In this document: positions 1 to 9,764 of the stretch, piece by piece
Position numbering within the stretch: the stretch's first letter is position 1
How the letters are laid out: each line of letters opens with the position of its first letter
NCBI RefSeq assembly: GCF_015351595.1
Contig: NZ_JADKPT010000001.1
Location: forward strand, 372,001 to 436,000
Reading direction: 5' to 3'
DNA: 64,000 bases
From: Flavobacterium sp. LC2016-12
Lineage (GTDB): Bacteria > Bacteroidota > Bacteroidia > Flavobacteriales > Flavobacteriaceae
The notes under the pieces: model-generated
Databases searched by the model: none
The model's input: the letters and a program-made list of their open reading frames with translations, nothing else
Told to the model about the DNA's origin: nothing
Position numbers and translations under genes: made by a program

Positions 1-20
1 ATAGTATGAGTTTTGGAAAT

Positions 21-62
21 AAAAAAAAGACTGGTATTCAATTGAAAACCAGTCTTTTTTTT
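21..62. terminator. Rho-independent terminator, probably bidirectional
   Basis: The hairpin arms GACTGGT and ACCAGTC are preceded by a run of A and followed by a run of T, so it could work on either strand. It lies 82 bases beyond the stop of the minus-strand DUF421 gene. It could equally serve a plus-strand gene that ends left of the window. Confidence 0.75.
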
Positions 63-143
63 ATACAAATTCCAATAATTTAAAATTCCAAATTCCACTG
101 TTTTACACGTTTTTTAAATTTGGAATTTGAAATTTTTTACTTT

Positions 144-659
144 TTATTTCCTTAGATTCTTATGATTGTGCTTACGCTTGAAATGTGTTTCTTTTAAATT
201 AGTTTTATCTTTCGAGATAATACTAATTGTACCGTCAATTTCTAGCGTACAGAGCTTTATATCGGTCAAATGTTCTAAACCATGCTCACGTGCCGCTTCT
301 TTTAATTCTTCGTGTGAAATGTCTAATTTGCTCAAAGCATTAAAATCCAAAGTTCCATTATGAATTAGGATTTCGGGTTTGTCTAAAAGCAAATCACTGA
401 CTACTTTGTATTTGTGTGTTAATTTTTTGATGTTAAAATTGATCACAAATAAAGCTAATGCGGCAACCAAACCTCCCCAAAGACTCGTGTCCGGACCGAC
501 CATTGCATTTTGAACAGAATTACTTATCAATAAAATCAGAATAATATCGGCAGTATTTAATTGCGAAAGTTCTTTTTTGCCGAAGATTCGTAAAGCAATT
601 GTCATGAAAAAATAGACTGCGAGACTTCTGAAAATGATATCTAAGTAGGGGTTGAGCAT
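144..659 (-). CDS. DUF421 (YetF-like) membrane protein
   Basis: This is a 171-residue inner-membrane protein of the DUF421/YetF family, whose biochemical role is poorly defined. About three hydrophobic segments fill residues 10-80. A small soluble domain follows, with the family pattern LLDKPEILIHNGTL, then an amphipathic helix region and an 'LCTLEIDGTISII' strand near the C-terminus. The length is short but normal for the family. The gene stands alone between two terminators. A second, longer DUF421 gene with a cysteine-rich tail lies at 37315-38007; the two are diverged paralogues rather than a recent duplication. Family assignment is confident; function is not. Confidence 0.85.
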   Translation of the reverse strand: MLNPYLDIIFRSLAVYFFMTIALRIFGKKELSQLNTADIILILLISNSVQNAMVGPDTSLWGGLVAALALFVINFNIKKLTHKYKVVSDLLLDKPEILIHNGTLDFNALSKLDISHEELKEAAREHGLEHLTDIKLCTLEIDGTISIISKDKTNLKETHFKRKHNHKNLRK

Positions 660-678
660 TGTTTTTTATTTTAAAGGT

Positions 679-717
679 AAAAAAAAACTTTGTCAAAGTT
701 TAAGCTTTGACAAAGTT
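679..717 (-). terminator. Terminator of the RimB-RimK gene
   Basis: A perfect 13-bp inverted repeat (AACTTTGTCAAAG at 686-698, CTTTGACAAAGTT at 705-717) has an A-run on its left. On the minus strand this reads as hairpin then U-tract, 36 bases after the stop of the gene at 753-2126. Confidence 0.8.
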
Positions 718-752
718 GCTAAAATATTTATTGAATATTAAGTTAGAATGAA

Positions 753-2126
753 CTAACTAATTATTTTGAAGTTTTTTTCGATTGCTTTAATCATTTCTCC
801 GGCAATATCTTTGTTGGTTGCGCCTTCAATTCCTTCAAGTCCTGGCGAAGAGTTTACTTCAAGTAATAAAGGTCCTTTAGAAGAACGAATAATATCTACG
901 CCTGCCACTTTTAAGTCCATTGCTTTTGCAGCTTTTATAGCAATCTTTTTCTCTTCTGCTGTTACTTTAATTACAGATGCAGTTCCGCCAAGATGAATGT
1001 TAGCTCTAAATTCTCCCGGCATAGCTTCACGCTGAATAGCAGCAACTACTTTTCCGTCAATTACAAAACAACGAATATCTTTTCCGTTGGCCTCTTTAAT
1101 GAATTCCTGAACTAGTATATTAGCATTTAAACTTTTGAAAGCATTGATAACACTTTCTGCCGCTTTTTTGGTTTCAGCCAAAACAACGCCTTTTCCTTGC
1201 GTTCCTTCCAATAATTTCACGATTAAAGGCGAACCTCCAACCATCTTAATTAAGTTGTCAGTATCCAAAGGAGAATTAGCAAAACCAGTTGTCGGGATGT
1301 CAATTCCACTGTTTAAAAGCAACTGAAGCGAATATAATTTATCACGTGACTGTGTGATGGCTGTAGCTGAATTTAAAACAAAAACCTTCAAGGCTTCAAA
1401 CTGACGTGTCAGGGCACAACCGTAAAACGTAATGCTTGGACGAATTCTGGGAATAATTGCGTCAAATTGATTTAATATTTTTCCGCCTCTGTAATGAATC
1501 TCAGGAGTTTTGGCATCCAGTTTCATGTAGCATTCTTTGATATTCAAAAAATGCATTTCATGACCGCGCATTTCACCGGCTTCCATGATTCTTTTATTGC
1601 TGTATAACTCCGGATTACTTGCTAAAAGTCCAATTCGTAAACCAGAAGTTGCTTTTTCAGAATTTTGATATAATTCTTTAAGTGCTTCGGTTGTAGGTTG
1701 TCCTAATAGGTATTTTTCTTCAGGATCAACAAGTACACGTCCACTCATCGCTTCACGTCCTAAAAGCATGCGGAAACCCATTGAGTCACGATTCGTCAAC
1801 GTCATTTCGATTGGCCATTTTACATCGCCAATTTTTAGATTGGTCTGAATTACGTAGCGATGTTCTCTAAAACCGCTTGAGCTTTTTACAATTCTTTTGT
1901 CAACCAATGGAGCTTCACAATGGATGATGGTTTTAATATTATTCTGAATTGGATTAATATCAAATTTCACCCAATTGGCATCATTTTTTATAAAAGGAGC
2001 TATGTTGATGGCGTGCATTGCAGAAGTTTTGGCACCAGAATCAACACGAGCCTTGATTGTCGGGATTCCTAGTTCTGGAAATGAGCACCATTCTTCACTG
2101 CCTAAAATGACTTTATTTTGAAGCAT
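753..2126 (-). CDS. rimK: RimB-like aspartic-peptidase domain fused to RimK (S6 glutamate ligase)
   Basis: The 457-residue protein has two parts. Residues 1-145 match the retropepsin-like 'ATP-dependent zinc protease' family (RimB/DUF785), with the active-site-type DSGA at 29-32 and the second conserved LLGREAM at 121-127. From about residue 162 the sequence is RimK, an ATP-grasp amino-acid ligase known to add glutamate to the C-terminus of ribosomal protein S6. The ATP-grasp glycine loop ([13 protein letters not shown]), the basic stretch around '[10 protein letters not shown]' and the metal-binding EVNSSPG are all present. In pseudomonads rimB and rimK are separate genes of one operon, so this is a fusion of functional partners. 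The gene has its own terminator. The ligase substrate is inferred. Confidence 0.88.
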   Translation of the reverse strand: MLQNKVILGSEEWCSFPELGIPTIKARVDSGAKTSAMHAINIAPFIKNDANWVKFDINPIQNNIKTIIHCEAPLVDKRIVKSSSGFREHRYVIQTNLKIGDVKWPIEMTLTNRDSMGFRMLLGREAMSGRVLVDPEEKYLLGQPTTEALKELYQNSEKATSGLRIGLLASNPELYSNKRIMEAGEMRGHEMHFLNIKECYMKLDAKTPEIHYRGGKILNQFDAIIPRIRPSITFYGCALTRQFEALKVFVLNSATAITQSRDKLYSLQLLLNSGIDIPTTGFANSPLDTDNLIKMVGGSPLIVKLLEGTQGKGVVLAETKKAAESVINAFKSLNANILVQEFIKEANGKDIRCFVIDGKVVAAIQREAMPGEFRANIHLGGTASVIKVTAEEKKIAIKAAKAMDLKVAGVDIIRSSKGPLLLEVNSSPGLEGIEGATNKDIAGEMIKAIEKNFKIIS

Positions 2127-2198
2127 ACGTTGTTTTATTGTTATTTAATTTAAATTCAAAAATAGCTATTTGCTTTTACTAAAGATAGTAAATTATTC

Positions 2199-2240
2199 AA
2201 AAAAAATACCCGTTATGTTATGAAAACGTAACGGGTATAT
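2199..2240 (-). terminator. Terminator of clpC
   Basis: Arms ATACCCGTTATGT and ACGTAACGGGTAT form a stem with one wobble pair, with an A-run at 2199-2206 that is a U-tract on the minus strand. It starts 27 bases beyond the clpC stop. Confidence 0.8.
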
Positions 2241-2266
2241 TATTTTTGTTATAAAATTAAACTAAT

Positions 2267-4813
2267 TTATTGATTAGTTGGCTCTTCTGCTTTGTGTATT
2301 TCTACTGAAAGTTCCTGAGAGTCATCTTTCAAATCCATTAAGATTTCGTCTCCTGAATGAATTTTTGAAGTGATGATTTCTTCTGCCAATAAATCTTCAA
2401 CATATTTCTGAATCGCTCTTTTAAGAGGTCTTGCACCAAATTGTCTGTCAAAACCTTTTTCAGCGATAAACGCTTTTGCTTTATCAGTAAGACTTAGTTT
2501 ATAACCTAATTCAGCAATACGAGAATATAGTTTTTTAAGCTCGATCTCGATAATCAAATCAATGTCAGCTTTTTCTAAGGCATTAAATACGATTACGTCA
2601 TCAATTCTGTTTAAGAATTCAGGAGCAAAAGTTTTTTTCAATGCGTTTTCGATAATGCTCTTAGAATTTTCATCAGCCTGAGCCACTTTTGCAGCAGTTC
2701 CGAATCCAACACCTTGTCCAAAATCTTTCAACTGACGTGCTCCAACATTAGAAGTCATGATGATAATGGTGTTTTTAAAGTCGATTTTGCGACCTAAACT
2801 ATCTGTCAAATATCCGTCATCTAAAACCTGAAGCATCATATTGAATACATCTGGATGCGCTTTTTCGATCTCGTCTAAAAGAACAACGCAATATGGTTTT
2901 CTGCGAACTTTTTCAGTCAATTGACCTCCTTCTTCGTATCCTACGTATCCCGGAGGCGCTCCAACTAAACGAGAGATCGCAAATTTCTCCATGTATTCAC
3001 TCATGTCGATACGAACTAATGCATCTTCGGAATCGAATAATTCTTTTGCTAAAACTTTTGCTAACTGCGTTTTACCAACTCCAGTCTGACCTAAGAAAAT
3101 GAACGAACCAATTGGTTTGTTAGGATCTTTAAGTCCGGCTCTGTTACGTTGAATAGAACGTGCAATTTTTAATACAGCTTCATTTTGACCAATTACTTTA
3201 TTCTGAATCAATTCAGGTAATTTGGCTAATTTGTTACTTTCTGTTTGTGCAATTCTATTAACAGGAATTCCGGTCATCATCGAAACAACATCAGCTACAT
3301 TATCTTCTGTAACTTCAATTCTGTTATTTTTAGAATCTTCTTCCCATTGTTCTTGCGCAACTGCTAAATCTTTTTCAATTCGTTTTTCATCATCACGAAG
3401 TTTGGCTGCTTCTTCATATTTTTGTTTTTTAACAACCATATTTTTGTTTTCACGCACTTCTTCTAGCTGACGTTCCAAATCAAGAATTTGTTTAGGAACA
3501 TCTATATTAGTAATGTGTACGCGAGAACCGGCTTCGTCAAGAGCATCAATAGCTTTGTCCGGTAAAAAACGCTCAGACATATATCTGTTTGTTAATTTAA
3601 CGCAGGCTTCAATTGCTTCCTGAGTATAAGTAACATTGTGGTGATCTTCGTATTTATCTTTTACATTATTCAAAATTGCAATAGTTTCTTCAACAGAAGT
3701 TGGTTCTACAATTACTTTTTGGAAACGTCTTTCTAAAGCACCATCTTTTTCAATATATTGTCTGTACTCATCAAGAGTAGTAGCACCAATACATTGGATT
3801 TCTCCCCTTGCTAAAGCAGGTTTGAACATGTTTGAAGCATCAAGTGAACCAGTGGCTCCACCAGCACCTACTATAGTATGAATCTCATCAATAAAAAGAA
3901 TAATGTCGTCGTTTTTCTCAAGCTCGTTCATAACGGCTTTCATTCTTTCTTCAAACTGACCACGGTATTTTGTTCCGGCTACTAAACTAGCCAAATCAAG
4001 AGTAACCACACGTTTGTGGAAAAGAATACGAGATACTTTCTTTTGAATAATACGCAAAGCTAGTCCTTCTGCAATAGCAGACTTACCAACTCCTGGCTCT
4101 CCAATTAGAAGCGGATTGTTCTTTTTTCTACGGCTTAAAATTTGAGAAACACGTTCAATTTCTTTCTCGCGTCCTACTACCGGATCTAGTTTTCCTTCCT
4201 CAGCCATTTCTGTTAAATCTCTCCCAAAATTATCTAAAACCGGAGTCTTGGATTTTTTGTTTGACTTATTGGCCGGATTGTTAAAACTACTTTCTTTAAG
4301 ACTGTCATCTTGTCCTGAATCGTCATTGTACGATTCGTTTCTTGGCAAGTTTTCTAAGAATTCTTCTTCGTTTGGCGTCATGTTTAAATATTGTTCTTTA
4401 GCTATGTCATAATCTATTTTTAGCTTATTCAATAGCTTGGTTGTTGGATCGTTTTCGTTTCGTAAGATGCATAAAAGCAAGTGTGCCGTGCTAATCGACG
4501 AACTTTGAAATACTTTTGCTTCAAGAAAGGTTGTCTTCAGGGCTCTTTCTGCCTGTCGGGTAAGATGAAGATTTTTCTTTTCAGCATTTACTTCAACGCT
4601 CTGGTTGGCTGGACTCAGTATTTCTACCTTCCTGCGTAAATGGTCTAAATCGACTGCTAGGTTATTAAGTATATGAATAGCTTTTCCGTTACCATCTCTT
4701 AAAATGCCCAGCATTAGATGTTCAGTACCAATAAAGTCGTGTCCTAAACGAAGGGCTTCTTCCTTACTGTATGTAATAACATCTTTTACTCTTGGTGAAA
4801 AATTATCATCCAT
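2267..4813 (-). CDS. clpC: ClpC, AAA+ unfoldase subunit of the Clp protease
   Basis: ClpC unfolds proteins and feeds them to ClpP in the cytoplasm. The 848-residue protein has the full family layout: an N-terminal double Clp repeat (1-145), a linker rich in Ser and Asn (150-190), AAA domain 1 with Walker A GEPGVGKS (238-245) and Walker B ILFIDE, a UVR-type coiled coil near 450-490, AAA domain 2 with GQTGVGKT (575-582) and VVLLDE, and the ClpP-docking VGF loop (702-704). The UVR segment separates ClpC from ClpA and ClpB. It is divergent from gyrA with 258 bases between them, and no mcsB/ctsR-like partner is adjacent. Confidence 0.96.
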   Translation of the reverse strand: MDDNFSPRVKDVITYSKEEALRLGHDFIGTEHLMLGILRDGNGKAIHILNNLAVDLDHLRRKVEILSPANQSVEVNAEKKNLHLTRQAERALKTTFLEAKVFQSSSISTAHLLLCILRNENDPTTKLLNKLKIDYDIAKEQYLNMTPNEEEFLENLPRNESYNDDSGQDDSLKESSFNNPANKSNKKSKTPVLDNFGRDLTEMAEEGKLDPVVGREKEIERVSQILSRRKKNNPLLIGEPGVGKSAIAEGLALRIIQKKVSRILFHKRVVTLDLASLVAGTKYRGQFEERMKAVMNELEKNDDIILFIDEIHTIVGAGGATGSLDASNMFKPALARGEIQCIGATTLDEYRQYIEKDGALERRFQKVIVEPTSVEETIAILNNVKDKYEDHHNVTYTQEAIEACVKLTNRYMSERFLPDKAIDALDEAGSRVHITNIDVPKQILDLERQLEEVRENKNMVVKKQKYEEAAKLRDDEKRIEKDLAVAQEQWEEDSKNNRIEVTEDNVADVVSMMTGIPVNRIAQTESNKLAKLPELIQNKVIGQNEAVLKIARSIQRNRAGLKDPNKPIGSFIFLGQTGVGKTQLAKVLAKELFDSEDALVRIDMSEYMEKFAISRLVGAPPGYVGYEEGGQLTEKVRRKPYCVVLLDEIEKAHPDVFNMMLQVLDDGYLTDSLGRKIDFKNTIIIMTSNVGARQLKDFGQGVGFGTAAKVAQADENSKSIIENALKKTFAPEFLNRIDDVIVFNALEKADIDLIIEIELKKLYSRIAELGYKLSLTDKAKAFIAEKGFDRQFGARPLKRAIQKYVEDLLAEEIITSKIHSGDEILMDLKDDSQELSVEIHKAEEPTNQ

Positions 4814-5023
4814 AATATATTTATTGGTATTGTAAATTTAGTGAATTACAGTTTGAAAAACAAAAACCGTACCCTTCGAGAACTACTGTCAGCTAATTGA
4901 CAAAAAAAATAACAATAAAAGCGTTAAAAAACGCTTAATTTATTAACTAAAAGAGCAAATAAAGTTGTTAATAAATCATTGAAATAAGTGTAAGTAAATA
5001 GCTGAAAAAATTCGAAAAAAACG

Positions 5024-5031
5024 TATCTTGG
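5024..5031 (+). promoter_or_regulatory. Possible gyrA -7 element
   Basis: TATCTTGG differs in one base from the TAnnTTTG -7 element of Bacteroidota. It would place the transcript start about 35 bases upstream of the gyrA ATG. No well-spaced -33 TTTG is visible. The clpC-gyrA gap (4814-5071) otherwise shows only AT-rich sequence. Confidence 0.25.
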
Positions 5032-5071
5032 CACGCTTTGAAACTAATATAATTATTTAATATAACAACTT

Positions 5072-7714
5072 ATGTCTGAAGGAGAAAAGTTAATTCCTAT
5101 TAACATAGAAGATGAAATGAAATCAGCTTACATCGATTATTCGATGTCAGTAATCGTATCTAGAGCACTTCCTGATGTTAGAGATGGCTTGAAACCAGTG
5201 CATCGAAGAGTTCTTTACGGAATGTATGACTTAGGAGTAACATCAAGATCTGCCCACAAAAAATCTGCGAGAATCGTAGGAGAGGTTCTGGGTAAGTATC
5301 ACCCACACGGAGATACCTCTGTTTATGATGCCATGGTACGTATGGCTCAGGAATGGAGTATGCGATATTTATTAGTAGACGGTCAGGGTAACTTTGGTTC
5401 TGTTGATGGTGACAGTCCGGCAGCAATGCGTTATACTGAGGCCAGAATGCGCAAAATTTCAGAAGATATTATGGCAGATATCGAAAAAGAAACAGTTGAT
5501 TTTCAATTGAACTTTGACGATACATTATATGAGCCAAAAGTAATGCCAACAAGAGTTCCGACTTTATTAGTGAACGGAGCGACTGGTATTGCGGTTGGTA
5601 TGGCTACTAATATGCCTCCACACAATTTAACGGAAGTAATCAACGGTACATTAGCGTATCTTGATAATAATGATATTGAAATTGACGAATTAATGACACA
5701 TATTAAAGCTCCGGATTTTCCAACTGGAGGTGTAATATATGGTTATGAAGGTGTTCGCGAAGCTTTTAAAACGGGTAGAGGACGTATTGTAATGCGTGCT
5801 AAAGTTGGTTTTGAAGAAGTTGACGGAAGAGAATGTATCATTGTTACTGAAATTCCATACCAGGTTAACAAAGCCGAAATGATCAAACGTACGGCTGATT
5901 TGGTTAACGATAAAAAAATTGAAGGTATTGCAAACATTCGTGACGAATCGGACAGAAATGGTATGCGTATCGTTTACATCCTGAAGCGTGATGCTACGCC
6001 AAACGTAGTTTTGAATACCTTATATAAGTTTACCTCATTACAATCATCTTTCAGTGTGAATAATATTGCACTTGTAAAAGGCCGCCCACAAATGTTGAAT
6101 CTAAAAGATATGATTCACTATTTTATTGAGCACCGTCATGATGTTGTAGTTCGTAGAACGCAGTTTGAATTACGTAAAGCAGAAGAAAGAGCGCACATAT
6201 TAGAAGGTTTGATTATTGCTTCTGATAATATTGATGAAGTAATTGCTATCATCAGAGGTTCTAAAAATACAGAAGAAGCTCGTGAGAAATTAATCGAAAG
6301 ATTTAATTTGTCTGATATTCAGGCTCGTGCAATTGTTGAGATGCGTTTACGTCAGTTAACTGGTCTGGAGCAAGATAAATTAAGAGCTGAGTTTGAAGAA
6401 TTGATGAAATTAATCGAACACTTAAAAGCATTATTAGCAGATGTTAATTTGAGAACTAACCTTATTAAGGAAGAACTTGAAGAAATTCGTGAGAAATACG
6501 GAGATGAGCGTCGTTCTGTAATTGAATATTCTGGTGGAGATGTAAGTATTGAAGATTTAATCGCAGATGAGAATGTGGTAATTACAATTTCGCATGCAGG
6601 TTATATCAAACGTACTAACCTGACAGAATACAAAACTCAAAATAGAGGTGGAGTTGGGCAAAAAAGTGCAGGAACAAGAGATCAGGATTTCCTTGAGCAT
6701 ATGTTCGTTGCTACCAACCACCAATATATGATGTTCTTTACACAAAAAGGAAAATGTTTCTGGATGCGTGTGTATGAAATTCCGGAAGGAAGTAAAACTG
6801 CAAAAGGTAGAGCAATCCAAAACTTAGTAAACATTGAAAGTGATGATAAAGTTAAAGCTTTCATTTGTACACAAGATCTAAAAGATAAAGATTACATCAA
6901 TAGTCATAACCTTGTAATGGTTACCAAACAAGGTCAGGTTAAGAAGACTTCTTTAGAGAAATATTCAAAACCAAGGGTAAATGGTGTTGCTGCTATTACT
7001 ATTAAGGAAGGTGACGAATTAATGGGGGCGCAATTAACTAATGGGGAAAGTCAAATTATCTTAGCAGTTAAGTCTGGTAAATTGGTTCGTTTTGAGGAAA
7101 CCAAAACACGTCCGATGGGAAGAACAGCTTCTGGAGTTCGTGGAATTACCTTAAAAGATGATACTGATGAAGTAATTGGTATGGTTACTGTAGACAAAAA
7201 CGATATTAATGATTCACAAATCTTGGTTGTTACTGAAAATGGATACGGAAAACGTACCAAATTAGTAGACGAAGATGGTGAAGATGTTTACAGAATCACA
7301 AACCGTGGAGGTAAAGGTGTTAAAACGCTTAATATTACAGAGAAAACAGGAAAACTGATCTCCATTAATGCGGTAACTGATGCTGATGATTTAATGATTA
7401 TCAACAAATCCGGATTAACAATTAGAATGGCTATTGAAGATTTACGTGTTATGGGTCGTGCAACACAAGGTGTTCGATTAATTAACCTAAAAGGTAAAGA
7501 TTCTATTGCTGCTGTAACAAAAGTTATGAAAGATGATGTTGAAGAGGTTGTTGTTGATGAAGAAGGAAATGTAGTAGGGCCAGTTATTGAAAGAGTTAAG
7601 CCAGACTTAGAAGTTCTTGAAGATGACGGAACCGCTGAAGACGACGACGATGACGATTCTGATGAAGAAATAGTAGACGAGGATGATTCTGAAGAAGAAG
7701 AGTCAGAGGAATAA
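5072..7714 (+). CDS. gyrA: DNA gyrase subunit A
   Basis: GyrA is the DNA-cleaving subunit of gyrase. Catalytic Tyr121 lies in 'AMRYTEARM'. The quinolone-resistance region reads [12 protein letters not shown], giving Thr82 and Asp86 at the positions of E. coli Ser83 and Asp87. The C-terminal beta-pinwheel carries a GyrA-box (QNRGGVGQ), which supports gyrase rather than ParC. The last ~40 residues form an extremely acidic Asp/Glu tail. The length of 880 is normal. A TPR protein follows after 44 bases with no terminator between them, suggesting co-transcription. Confidence 0.97.
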   Translation: MSEGEKLIPINIEDEMKSAYIDYSMSVIVSRALPDVRDGLKPVHRRVLYGMYDLGVTSRSAHKKSARIVGEVLGKYHPHGDTSVYDAMVRMAQEWSMRYLLVDGQGNFGSVDGDSPAAMRYTEARMRKISEDIMADIEKETVDFQLNFDDTLYEPKVMPTRVPTLLVNGATGIAVGMATNMPPHNLTEVINGTLAYLDNNDIEIDELMTHIKAPDFPTGGVIYGYEGVREAFKTGRGRIVMRAKVGFEEVDGRECIIVTEIPYQVNKAEMIKRTADLVNDKKIEGIANIRDESDRNGMRIVYILKRDATPNVVLNTLYKFTSLQSSFSVNNIALVKGRPQMLNLKDMIHYFIEHRHDVVVRRTQFELRKAEERAHILEGLIIASDNIDEVIAIIRGSKNTEEAREKLIERFNLSDIQARAIVEMRLRQLTGLEQDKLRAEFEELMKLIEHLKALLADVNLRTNLIKEELEEIREKYGDERRSVIEYSGGDVSIEDLIADENVVITISHAGYIKRTNLTEYKTQNRGGVGQKSAGTRDQDFLEHMFVATNHQYMMFFTQKGKCFWMRVYEIPEGSKTAKGRAIQNLVNIESDDKVKAFICTQDLKDKDYINSHNLVMVTKQGQVKKTSLEKYSKPRVNGVAAITIKEGDELMGAQLTNGESQIILAVKSGKLVRFEETKTRPMGRTASGVRGITLKDDTDEVIGMVTVDKNDINDSQILVVTENGYGKRTKLVDEDGEDVYRITNRGGKGVKTLNITEKTGKLISINAVTDADDLMIINKSGLTIRMAIEDLRVMGRATQGVRLINLKGKDSIAAVTKVMKDDVEEVVVDEEGNVVGPVIERVKPDLEVLEDDGTAEDDDDDDSDEEIVDEDDSEEEESEE

Positions 7715-7758
7715 ATAAAACCACTTAAAATTAAAATTAAATACACAAATTGAATATT

Positions 7759-9030
7759 ATGAAAAGTAAATATGTAATACTTGCGTCAGCATTATTGATT
7801 TCAGTAGCTACTTTTGCTCAAAAAGATCAGATTAAAGGTGCTGAAAAAGCATTAAAAAGCGGAGATGCTCAAGGAGCAATTACGATACTAAAAGATGCAG
7901 AAAATCTAATAGTTAATGCTAAAGATGTTGAACAGGCACAATACTATTCTGTACAAGGAAATGCTTATTTGGAATTAGCTACAAAAAAAGTAGAAGAAAG
8001 TAAAAACTTATCTCTTGCAGCTGAAAGCTATAAAAAATTAATAGAGATTGAAAAAACTTCTGGAAAACAAAAATATTCTACACAGGCTGCAGCTTCAATA
8101 ACACAAATTAAAGGTTTATTGATTAATTCAGCTATTGCAGACACTCAGGCGAATAAAAATTCAGAAGGTGCAAAAAAATTGTATGATGCTTATTTATTAG
8201 ATAAAAAAGATACTATCAATTTATACTACGCAGCTTCTACTGCTGTAAATGCTCAGGATTTTGATGCGGCTTTACCAATGTATGAAGAATTAAAGAAATT
8301 GAATTATTCTGGTAAAGGTACTAGTTACACTGCTGTAAATAAAGCATCAGGAAATGATGATGGTTTTAATACTGCTAGTGAAAGAGATTTAGCTGTGAAA
8401 TTAGGAACTCACGAAAAACCGAAAACAGAAGCTATTCCTTCTAAAAGAGGTGAGATCTACAAAAATTTAGCTTTAATTTTAGTTCAAAAAGGACGTATCG
8501 AAGATGCTAAGAAAGCAGTTGCTGATGCAAGAAAAACAAATCCGGACGATACTTCTTTGATTCTTACAGAGGCTAATTTGTATCTTGAAACTAAAGATTT
8601 CGATACTTACAAAAAATTAGTTGGTGAGGCTTTACAAAAAGATCCAAACAATGCAGATCTAGTTTTTAATTTAGGAGTTATCAGTGCTAATGCTAATAAC
8701 AAAGAGGATGCTGAAAAGTATTATTTGAAGGCAATTGAAATTAATCCAAATTACACAAACGCATATTTGAATCTTGCTGCTTTAAAATTAGAAGCTGAAA
8801 AACCAATTATTGATGAAATGAATAAATTGGGAACTTCGGATAAAGATACTAAACGTTATGAAGTTTTAAAGAAGCAAAGAGAAGGCGTTTTTAAAGGTGT
8901 TATTCCTTACCTTAAAAAAGCAAATGAATTAGATCCTAAAAATGAAGATGTATCTAAAACATTATTAGGTGTTTATAAAGCTTTGGAGATGACTGCTGAA
9001 GCAAAAGCATTAAAAGCTACAATGAACTAA
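7759..9030 (+). CDS. Exported TPR protein downstream of gyrA
   Basis: The protein has a signal peptide (MKSKYVILASALLISVATFA, then Q) and about 400 residues of helical repeats. Clear TPR units occur near the C-terminus (for example 'NADLVFNLGVISANANN' and 'EKYYLKAIEINPNYTNAYLN'). I chose ATG 7759, although TTG 7750 is in frame, because it begins directly at the positively charged signal-peptide start. The protein is probably periplasmic and acts as a scaffold; no catalytic motif is visible. The gene is likely co-transcribed with gyrA and ends at the strong hairpin at 9041-9087. The connection to gyrase is positional only. Confidence 0.8.
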   Translation: MKSKYVILASALLISVATFAQKDQIKGAEKALKSGDAQGAITILKDAENLIVNAKDVEQAQYYSVQGNAYLELATKKVEESKNLSLAAESYKKLIEIEKTSGKQKYSTQAAASITQIKGLLINSAIADTQANKNSEGAKKLYDAYLLDKKDTINLYYAASTAVNAQDFDAALPMYEELKKLNYSGKGTSYTAVNKASGNDDGFNTASERDLAVKLGTHEKPKTEAIPSKRGEIYKNLALILVQKGRIEDAKKAVADARKTNPDDTSLILTEANLYLETKDFDTYKKLVGEALQKDPNNADLVFNLGVISANANNKEDAEKYYLKAIEINPNYTNAYLNLAALKLEAEKPIIDEMNKLGTSDKDTKRYEVLKKQREGVFKGVIPYLKKANELDPKNEDVSKTLLGVYKALEMTAEAKALKATMN

Positions 9031-9040
9031 TATTTCATTT

Positions 9041-9087
9041 AAACATAAAAAAAATCCCGTTTCATGAAACGGGATTTTTTTATGTTT
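9041..9087. terminator. Bidirectional terminator between TPR gene and osmC-like gene
   Basis: A near-perfect long palindrome has ATCCCGTTTCA/TGAAACGGGAT as core, flanked by A- and T-runs and by AAACATA/TATGTTT. It ends the plus-strand gyrA-TPR unit and the convergent OsmC gene. Confidence 0.85.
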
Positions 9088-9102
9088 AAAAATTACAATT
9101 CT

Positions 9103-9519
9103 CTATACTAAAGTTGCAGATAATGTAATTGTTGTATTTAAGAGTTTAGAAATCGGACAGATCTCTTTTGCTTTTGCAGCTGTTTTTTCAAATTCTTCAG
9201 CTGAAATTGATGGTACTTTTCCTTTTAGGTCCAAATGAATAAGTGTTATGGTTCCATCTTCAAAAGTTACTGTAGCTTCCGTAGATAAATCATCTGCCGT
9301 ATAACCTCCTTCATTCAATAAAAAGCTTAATTGCATTGTAAAACAGCCCGAATGCGCTGCAGCGACAAGTTCCTCAGGATTGGTTCCTACTCCATCTGCA
9401 AATCTTGTTTTAAATGATAATTGTGCATTATCTAAAGTGGTACTTTGAGTGCTAATAGTTCCTTTTCCTTCCATACCGGTTCCTTTCCAGTTGGCGTTTG
9501 CTTTTCTTGTAAATTTCAT
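9103..9519 (-). CDS. OsmC-family peroxiredoxin
   Basis: OsmC proteins are thiol peroxidases that reduce organic hydroperoxides. This 138-residue protein has both family cysteines, Cys59 in 'AAAHSGCFTM' and Cys121 in 'EICPISKLL', and the typical N-terminus MKFTRKANANWKG. The start is taken at 9519, because an upstream in-frame extension to 9558 adds 13 residues (MIIKILQTLIHYK) not typical of the family. The CAAATATA at 9556-9563 reads as TATATTTG on the minus strand, a -7 element consistent with the 9519 start. It is monocistronic and convergent with the gyrA-TPR unit. Confidence 0.9.
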   Translation of the reverse strand: MKFTRKANANWKGTGMEGKGTISTQSTTLDNAQLSFKTRFADGVGTNPEELVAAAHSGCFTMQLSFLLNEGGYTADDLSTEATVTFEDGTITLIHLDLKGKVPSISAEEFEKTAAKAKEICPISKLLNTTITLSATLV

Positions 9520-9555
9520 TTTATAATGTATTAAGGTTTGTAATATTTTGATAAT

Positions 9556-9563
9556 CAAATATA
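9556..9563 (-). promoter_or_regulatory. -7 element of the OsmC gene
   Basis: On the minus strand this reads TATATTTG, an exact TAnnTTTG match, 36 bases upstream of the chosen ATG. No TTTG at the normal -33 spacing was found, so the call rests on the -7 match alone. Confidence 0.35.
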
Positions 9564-9630
9564 ATCAATATTTTGCAAAATAGTTTTATCAAATTGTATA
9601 GCAATGTTAAGTTTGGTGGGATGAGAGTTT

Positions 9631-9693
9631 AACCGCAAAAAGCGCAAAAGGTTTGTGCAAGTTTGCAAAGCTAATCTTAACGTGCTTTGCGGT
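9631..9693. repeat. ACCGCAAA/TTTGCGGT intergenic element, copy 1
   Basis: The element starts with ACCGCAAA (9632-9639), ends with TTTGCGGT (9686-9693) as a perfect 8-bp terminal inverted repeat, and has internal GCGCAAAAG and TTTGCAAAG words. Related copies are at 28429-28495, 30735-30800 and 32640-32762, all in intergenic DNA. Confidence 0.6.
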
Positions 9694-9705
9694 AAAAAAA
9701 TGAAT

Positions 9706-9746
9706 AAAAAAAAGGAGCAATGAATTTTCTCATTACTCCTTTGTAT
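9706..9746 (-). terminator. Terminator of the DUF349 gene
   Basis: Arms AAAGGAGCAATGA and TCATTACTCCTTT pair fully as minus-strand RNA, with one G-U wobble, and are followed by a U-tract (A-run at 9706-9714). The hairpin lies about 20 bases after the stop at 9765. Confidence 0.75.
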
Positions 9747-9764
9747 TTTAAAATTAAATTAGAT

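Noticed and set aside
5028-5043. TTGGCACG upstream of gyrA as a sigma-54 promoter
   Set aside because: The -24-like GG is present, but no GC lies 12 bases downstream; TTTG is at the wrong spacing. TATCTTGG fits a vegetative -7 variant better.
7288-7746. 152-codon minus-strand Ser-rich open frame over the gyrA end
   Set aside because: It is the antisense of the Asp/Glu acidic tail of GyrA, which reads as serine on the other strand.
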